NCBI RefSeq assembly: GCF_023283845.1
Contig: NZ_JAKILC010000018.1
Coordinates: 1-64,000 of the forward strand
Reading direction: 5' to 3'
Source of the DNA: Shewanella marinintestina
Lineage (GTDB): Bacteria; Pseudomonadota; Gammaproteobacteria; Enterobacterales; Shewanellaceae
Length of the DNA: 64,000 nt
Below are positions 60,195 through 64,000 of this stretch, piece by piece. Below the pieces are notes generated by a model. The model searched no databases. It was not told where the DNA came from and was given only the letters and a program-made list of their open reading frames with translations. The position numbers and the translations under genes are program-made. The number at the start of each line of letters is the position of its first letter. The first letter of the stretch is position 1.

Positions 60195-61298
60195 ATGGCT
60201 AATAAACGGATTGCTATCGTTATTGACAGCTTAGCTGGCGGTGGCGCAGAAAAAGTTATGCTTACGCTAGCAAACGAGTTGATAAAACAGGGACACGAGC
60301 CACATCTATTAGTGCTATTTGATCACTGTGAACATCATATTGAAAAGAATATTCCAATACACTTTTGTTTTGATAAAAAGCAAGATAAATACCTAGATAG
60401 CTTTTGGAACATCAAGAAATCAGCGCAGCGCTTAGATGAATGGATAGGAAAGGTAGAGATTAAAACTGGTAAGTTTGACCTATTTATCTCTAACTTAGAT
60501 AAAACCAATTTATTGATGTCTCATTCTAAAGTGAGTCCTTTATATTTCGTGGTGCATTCTTCAATTGAAGAGCCGTTAAAGCGTAATAAAAAGCTAGGCC
60601 CCTTTGCCTACTTTAAAATGCTACGAGCTAAAAAAGCGCTAACAGGCAAACACCTGATAACGGTATCTGAAGGCATTAAGCAGGAAATTGAAAAGGTTGG
60701 TCGTATTGTTCCAGCCTCGATCACTACTATTTACAACCCTTTTGAAATAGAAAAGATTGAGCAACAAGCTCAAGAAGAGGTAACAGGTATACCCGAAGGT
60801 GATTTCCTTATCCATGTTGGGCGTTTCGCTAAGCCTAAACGGCATGATGTGCTTTTTGAAGCCATAAAATTAATGAAGCATGATATTCCTTTGGTTCTAC
60901 TTTGTAATAACCCTAAAAAAGCGACAAGAGTAGCTAAGAAATTGGGCGTGCTCGATAGGGTGATTATCCCGGGGTTTCAGCAAAATCCATATCCTTGGAT
61001 TAAGGCGGCCAAGTTAATGGTGCTGAGTTCAGATTACGAAGGTTTACCTACTGTTTTAATCGAGTCTTTAGTGTGTAAAACACCCGTCGTCAGTACTAAC
61101 TGCGACCATGGCCCTAAAGAGATTCTTACAGGAGATTTAGCTCACTACCTTGTTCCTCGTCGCGATCCAGAATCTTTGGCATTAAAGATTGATGAGGCGC
61201 TAGAAAGTTATCCGCAAATTAGTAATATTGACCTACTGAAGCAAGTGGATGCACATCAAGTCTGTTTGTCTTATTTAGATTTAATTAACCTGAAATGA
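60195..61298 (+). CDS. Family 4 glycosyltransferase
   Basis: 367 residues, GT-B fold: RIAIVIDSLAGGGAEKVMLT at the N-terminus and the E-x7-E type donor site YEGLPTVLIESLVCKTPVV, followed by STNCDHGPKEIL. It is probably a lipopolysaccharide or surface-polysaccharide enzyme. It lies directly between the two paralogous GT-B genes and shares their operon. Confidence 0.9.
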   Translation: MANKRIAIVIDSLAGGGAEKVMLTLANELIKQGHEPHLLVLFDHCEHHIEKNIPIHFCFDKKQDKYLDSFWNIKKSAQRLDEWIGKVEIKTGKFDLFISNLDKTNLLMSHSKVSPLYFVVHSSIEEPLKRNKKLGPFAYFKMLRAKKALTGKHLITVSEGIKQEIEKVGRIVPASITTIYNPFEIEKIEQQAQEEVTGIPEGDFLIHVGRFAKPKRHDVLFEAIKLMKHDIPLVLLCNNPKKATRVAKKLGVLDRVIIPGFQQNPYPWIKAAKLMVLSSDYEGLPTVLIESLVCKTPVVSTNCDHGPKEILTGDLAHYLVPRRDPESLALKIDEALESYPQISNIDLLKQVDAHQVCLSYLDLINLK

Positions 61299-61338
61299 TG
61301 ATTCATTTTTGGCTTAGCTGTATTAAAAAGGTGTTTTA

Positions 61339-62388
61339 ATGGATTTGTCTGCGCCTAAATTCTTATTTCTTCCAGTCTCCTCTGCAGAAGGTTGTGGAGA
61401 GTATATGCGCTCATTGATTATTGCTGATGGGATTATGGATAAGTGGCCGAATGCGACAATACAGTTTGCGATTAGCCAAGAAGCATCTTATGCGACGGAG
61501 TGCCCCTATTTCACTCATATTTTAAAAGATACGCCGACCAAATTGGTTGATGAAGTGAATGCTTTGGTGAGTGATTTTAAACCTGATGTCGTTGTTTTTG
61601 ACGCCTCAGGGCGTAAAGCACAGATGCAACATGCTAAAACAATCGGTGCCAAGGTTGTTTTTATTAGCCAGCATAAGCGTAAACGAGCGCGAGGCATGAA
61701 GATTGGTCGAGCTAAGGTGACAGATAGTCATTGGGTTGCTCAACCTGAGTTTGTAATTGGGCCAATAAGTTGGCTGGATAAGCAAAAGCTACAATGGACT
61801 AAGTGCGCAGAGCCTATTGTAATTGGTAGTGTCTTTACTGCTCCTGATCTTATTAGAAAAAATGAATTACTAACAATGTATGGGTTGCAGAACCAAGATT
61901 ATATTTTATTTAATGCAGGCTCGGGGGGCCACAAGGCTGCAACTGAGTTTGCTGCTGATGTTTTTTGGACTGAAGCAAATAAAGTAGCACAGCAAACCGG
62001 AATGAAATGTGTGATGGTATTTGGCTCTAATTACCCATATGCATTGCCGACATCTGATTCGGTTATTACTATCAAGAGTTTGGCTAATCAAGATTTTATT
62101 AGTTTACTTGAAGGAGCAAAAATAGCTGTTTTAAGTGGTGGAGATACATTATTACAAGCCATTAGCTTGGTTAAGCCCGTTGTAGCTGTTGCTGTTTCGA
62201 AAGACCAGCCTAAGCGGATTAAAATCTGCGTAAAGCACAATTTAGTCGTATCGTCTCAGCTTAATGAAAATATTTCCGAAAAAACGATGATGTTATTGAA
62301 TGCTGATAACTTGCCTGCTTTACCGGCATTAGTACCGTCAAATGGTCTAGAATTAGCGTTGAAAGAATTATCCCGATTGCTAGCTTAA
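61339..62388 (+). CDS. GT-B-like glycosyltransferase, copy B of a paralogous pair
   Basis: 349 residues. It is plainly homologous to copy A (59127-60194), sharing the PVSS-EG-GEYMRS opening, VVVFDASGRKAQ, KVVFISQHKRKRARG, VTDSHWV-QPEF and LSGGDTLLQAISLVKPVV. Copy B has AVLSGGDTLLQ where copy A has three glycines. AAGGTG five bases before the ATG supports the start. Function unassigned; context suggests lipopolysaccharide core decoration. Confidence 0.65.
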   Translation: MDLSAPKFLFLPVSSAEGCGEYMRSLIIADGIMDKWPNATIQFAISQEASYATECPYFTHILKDTPTKLVDEVNALVSDFKPDVVVFDASGRKAQMQHAKTIGAKVVFISQHKRKRARGMKIGRAKVTDSHWVAQPEFVIGPISWLDKQKLQWTKCAEPIVIGSVFTAPDLIRKNELLTMYGLQNQDYILFNAGSGGHKAATEFAADVFWTEANKVAQQTGMKCVMVFGSNYPYALPTSDSVITIKSLANQDFISLLEGAKIAVLSGGDTLLQAISLVKPVVAVAVSKDQPKRIKICVKHNLVVSSQLNENISEKTMMLLNADNLPALPALVPSNGLELALKELSRLLA

Positions 62389-62445
62389 TATTGAAGTTAG
62401 CAATTTATTTGAGGCGTTTGTTGATAAAAACAACGTAAGTAAAAA

Positions 62446-62607
62446 ATGAATCGTACTAAAAAAATCACCCTAAAACACATGAGCAAGCTTAAGAAAGCCA
62501 ATGCTAAACTGCAAAATAGTAATAAGCCTAAATACATTTCTAAGGCAGACAGAGCTAAGTTGGAGGCTTTAGAGGCTGAAAGTCCTGTGCAAATAGACAG
62601 CGAATAG
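62446..62607 (+). CDS. DUF2986-family small basic protein (53 aa)
   Basis: ATG at 62446 gives MNRTKKITLKHMSKLKKANA, then KLQNSNKPKYISKADRAKLE, ending AESPVQIDSE. The pattern (basic Lys-rich N-terminus, NKPKYISKADRAKLEAL) matches DUF2986, short proteins common in Shewanella and Vibrio. Function unknown. The ribosome site is weak. Confidence 0.75.
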   Translation: MNRTKKITLKHMSKLKKANAKLQNSNKPKYISKADRAKLEALEAESPVQIDSE

Positions 62608-62713
62608 GTTGTTTATTGCCCGAAAAGTCATTTTTCATGATCCAGATGCCATAATTCCGACACGGCTAATATTATTTACCCTAATGAATATGCCAGAATA
62701 GCCGGCTAATTTT

Positions 62714-62741
62714 GGTTTTGTAGGTTGTTTACTACAAAACC
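62714..62741 (+). promoter_or_regulatory. Strong hairpin in the gltS leader
   Basis: GGTTTTGTAG-GTTGTTTA-CTACAAAACC has a 10-bp perfect stem and ends about 18 bases before the gltS ATG and just before the TAGGAG ribosome site. It has no T-run, so it is unlikely to be a terminator. It may be an operator or a translation control element. Confidence 0.5.
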
Positions 62742-62758
62742 TAACGGATAGGAGTTTC

Positions 62759-63982
62759 ATGAATACTGTATATTCAATCGGAGAACTAGAATCGTTTTTG
62801 GTCGCCATCTTGGTATTGTTTATCGGCCACACAGTCAATCGTCACGTTCCTTTTTTCAAAAAGTACAATATCCCAGAGCCCATTATCGGCGGCCTGGTTG
62901 TCGCAGCTGCTATCACAGTGCTTCATTTTCAGAATATTACCTTAGCGTTTTCACTGCCAATGCAAAATACGCTGATGCTGATGTTTTTCAGTACGGTTGG
63001 CCTTGCTGCCAGTTATAAACTGCTAGCCCGCGGTGGCAAAAAGGTCTTCATTTTTCTTGGTATTGCGTCAATTTACATCATTTTACAGAACGCGGTAGGT
63101 GTGAGCTTGGCAACTATGCTTGGCTTAGATCCCTTAATGGGTCTGGTTGCTGGCTCTATTACACTTTCAGGTGGGCATGGCACTGGCGCTGCGTGGTCGC
63201 AAACATTTGCAGACCACTACAATATGAACACCCTAGAGTTTGCTATGGCTGCTGCCACATTTGGACTAGTCATGGGCGGTATTATTGGTGGACCAGTAGC
63301 GCAAAAGTTAATTGATAAGAATAAGCTAGAGTCGTCATATGGTATTGGTGGCAACCACCATAAAGACCATCCAGATTTGGTGACCTATGATCAGCTTGAA
63401 GAAGATAACGTTACCGCTAAAAGTGTACTAGAAACCCTGTTTATAATTATGTTGTGTGTGGCGGGTGCCAGGTGGGTAGGGACTTTAGTTGCAAGCTTTG
63501 ATATCAGCTGGTTAAAGATGCCTGATTTTGTCTATGCGTTATTTCTTGGGGTAATAATTACCAATCTAACAGAAATGACTCGTGGCTATAAGATGAATAA
63601 CGAGTGCGTTGATATCTTAGGTACGGTGGCGTTGTCGTTGTTCTTAGCAATGGCGCTGATGAGCTTAAAGCTGTGGGAAATTTTTGATTTAGCCATTCCG
63701 CTATTGATTATTTTGATGGTACAAACTGTTGTTTTAGCTTGCTTTGCTTACTTTGTAACATTTAGAGTTATGGGCTCAAACTACGACGCAGCAGTTATGG
63801 CGGGCGGCCATTGTGGCTTTGGTATGGGGGCAACACCTACTGCAGTGATGAACATGGGGGCATTAGTTTCTCGTAATGGTCCGTCACCACAAGCGTTTAT
63901 GGTTGTGCCTATCGTTGGTGCGTTCTTTATCGATATCGTTAACTTAATTGTGTTGCAGGGCTATATTGGTTTTATTCTATAA
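62759..63982 (+). CDS. gltS: Sodium/glutamate symporter GltS
   Basis: 407 residues (E. coli 401) with about ten membrane spans. GltS family patterns: FLVAILVLFIGHTVNRHVPF, PEPIIGGLVVAAAITVLHF, GGHGTGAAWSQTF and GGHCGFGMGATPTAVMNMGA, the last two being the paired Gly-rich re-entrant loops. It imports glutamate with Na+. TAGGAG is six bases before the ATG. Its stop is 18 bases from the window end. Confidence 0.97.
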   Translation: MNTVYSIGELESFLVAILVLFIGHTVNRHVPFFKKYNIPEPIIGGLVVAAAITVLHFQNITLAFSLPMQNTLMLMFFSTVGLAASYKLLARGGKKVFIFLGIASIYIILQNAVGVSLATMLGLDPLMGLVAGSITLSGGHGTGAAWSQTFADHYNMNTLEFAMAAATFGLVMGGIIGGPVAQKLIDKNKLESSYGIGGNHHKDHPDLVTYDQLEEDNVTAKSVLETLFIIMLCVAGARWVGTLVASFDISWLKMPDFVYALFLGVIITNLTEMTRGYKMNNECVDILGTVALSLFLAMALMSLKLWEIFDLAIPLLIILMVQTVVLACFAYFVTFRVMGSNYDAAVMAGGHCGFGMGATPTAVMNMGALVSRNGPSPQAFMVVPIVGAFFIDIVNLIVLQGYIGFIL

Positions 63983-64000
63983 ACCGTCAGTAGTCCAGAG

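Noticed and set aside
1..64000. CRISPR arrays, transposases, tRNA genes, prophage genes
   Set aside because: Looked for and not seen: no direct-repeat arrays, no transposase or integrase motifs, no tRNA cloverleaf near the rRNA end.

Overview
The window looks like the chromosome of a Shewanella-type marine gammaproteobacterium. Three things point there: a DUF2986 small protein, the enterobacterial/Shewanella gene order polA-spf-engB-csrC-yihI-hemN, and a complete second (lateral) flagellar system of the kind known in Shewanella and Vibrio. This assignment is inferred from gene content; no database was searched.

Positions 1-150 are the 3' part of a 5S rRNA gene and its terminator, the end of an rRNA operon. 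Positions 1232-36662 hold a single-locus lateral flagellar cluster. The blocks are: lafBCDEFSTU (cap, chaperones, hook-length control, FliL, sigma-28, stator) and lafA (flagellin), both minus; fliB (flagellin lysine methylase), plus; flgBCDEFGHIJKL-lafW, minus; flgAMN, plus; motY-lafK-fliEFGHIJ, minus; fliMNPQR-flhBA, plus. Candidate sigma-54 sites lie before lafB (near perfect), flgB, flgM and fliM, and a sigma-28-type promoter lies before lafA. This fits a LafK/sigma-54 to LafS/FlgM hierarchy. The locus has no chemotaxis genes, no flhF/flhG and no recognisable fliO; FliM lacks the N-terminal CheY-binding motif and FlgJ lacks the muramidase domain.

Positions 36760-46350 carry housekeeping genes: a PldB-like lysophospholipase, a DUF885 lipoprotein, hemN, a DUF2489 protein, yihI, a methyltransferase, cytochrome c4 and engB. 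They also carry two regulatory RNA genes outside the protein genes. A GGA-rich CsrB/CsrC-family RNA (csrC) lies between the methyltransferase and cytochrome c4 genes. Spot 42 (spf) lies between engB and polA, with a second small-RNA candidate just downstream of it.

Positions 46368-53836 contain polA, elbB, glpG-glpE and kbl-tdh. From 54151 to 62388 there is a lipopolysaccharide-core type region: a GT2 glycosyltransferase, a TetR regulator, waaA, kdkA, a heptosyltransferase-like GT9, and a GT4 gene flanked by two paralogous, unassigned GT-B-like genes. The window ends with a DUF2986 small protein and gltS. Several starts were moved from the longest frame on the basis of ribosome binding sites and family length (lafU, lafE, flgI, flgH, flgM, flgN, flhB, hemN, cytochrome c4, engB, glpG, tdh, tetR, waaA). 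No CRISPR array, insertion sequence, prophage or tRNA gene was seen.
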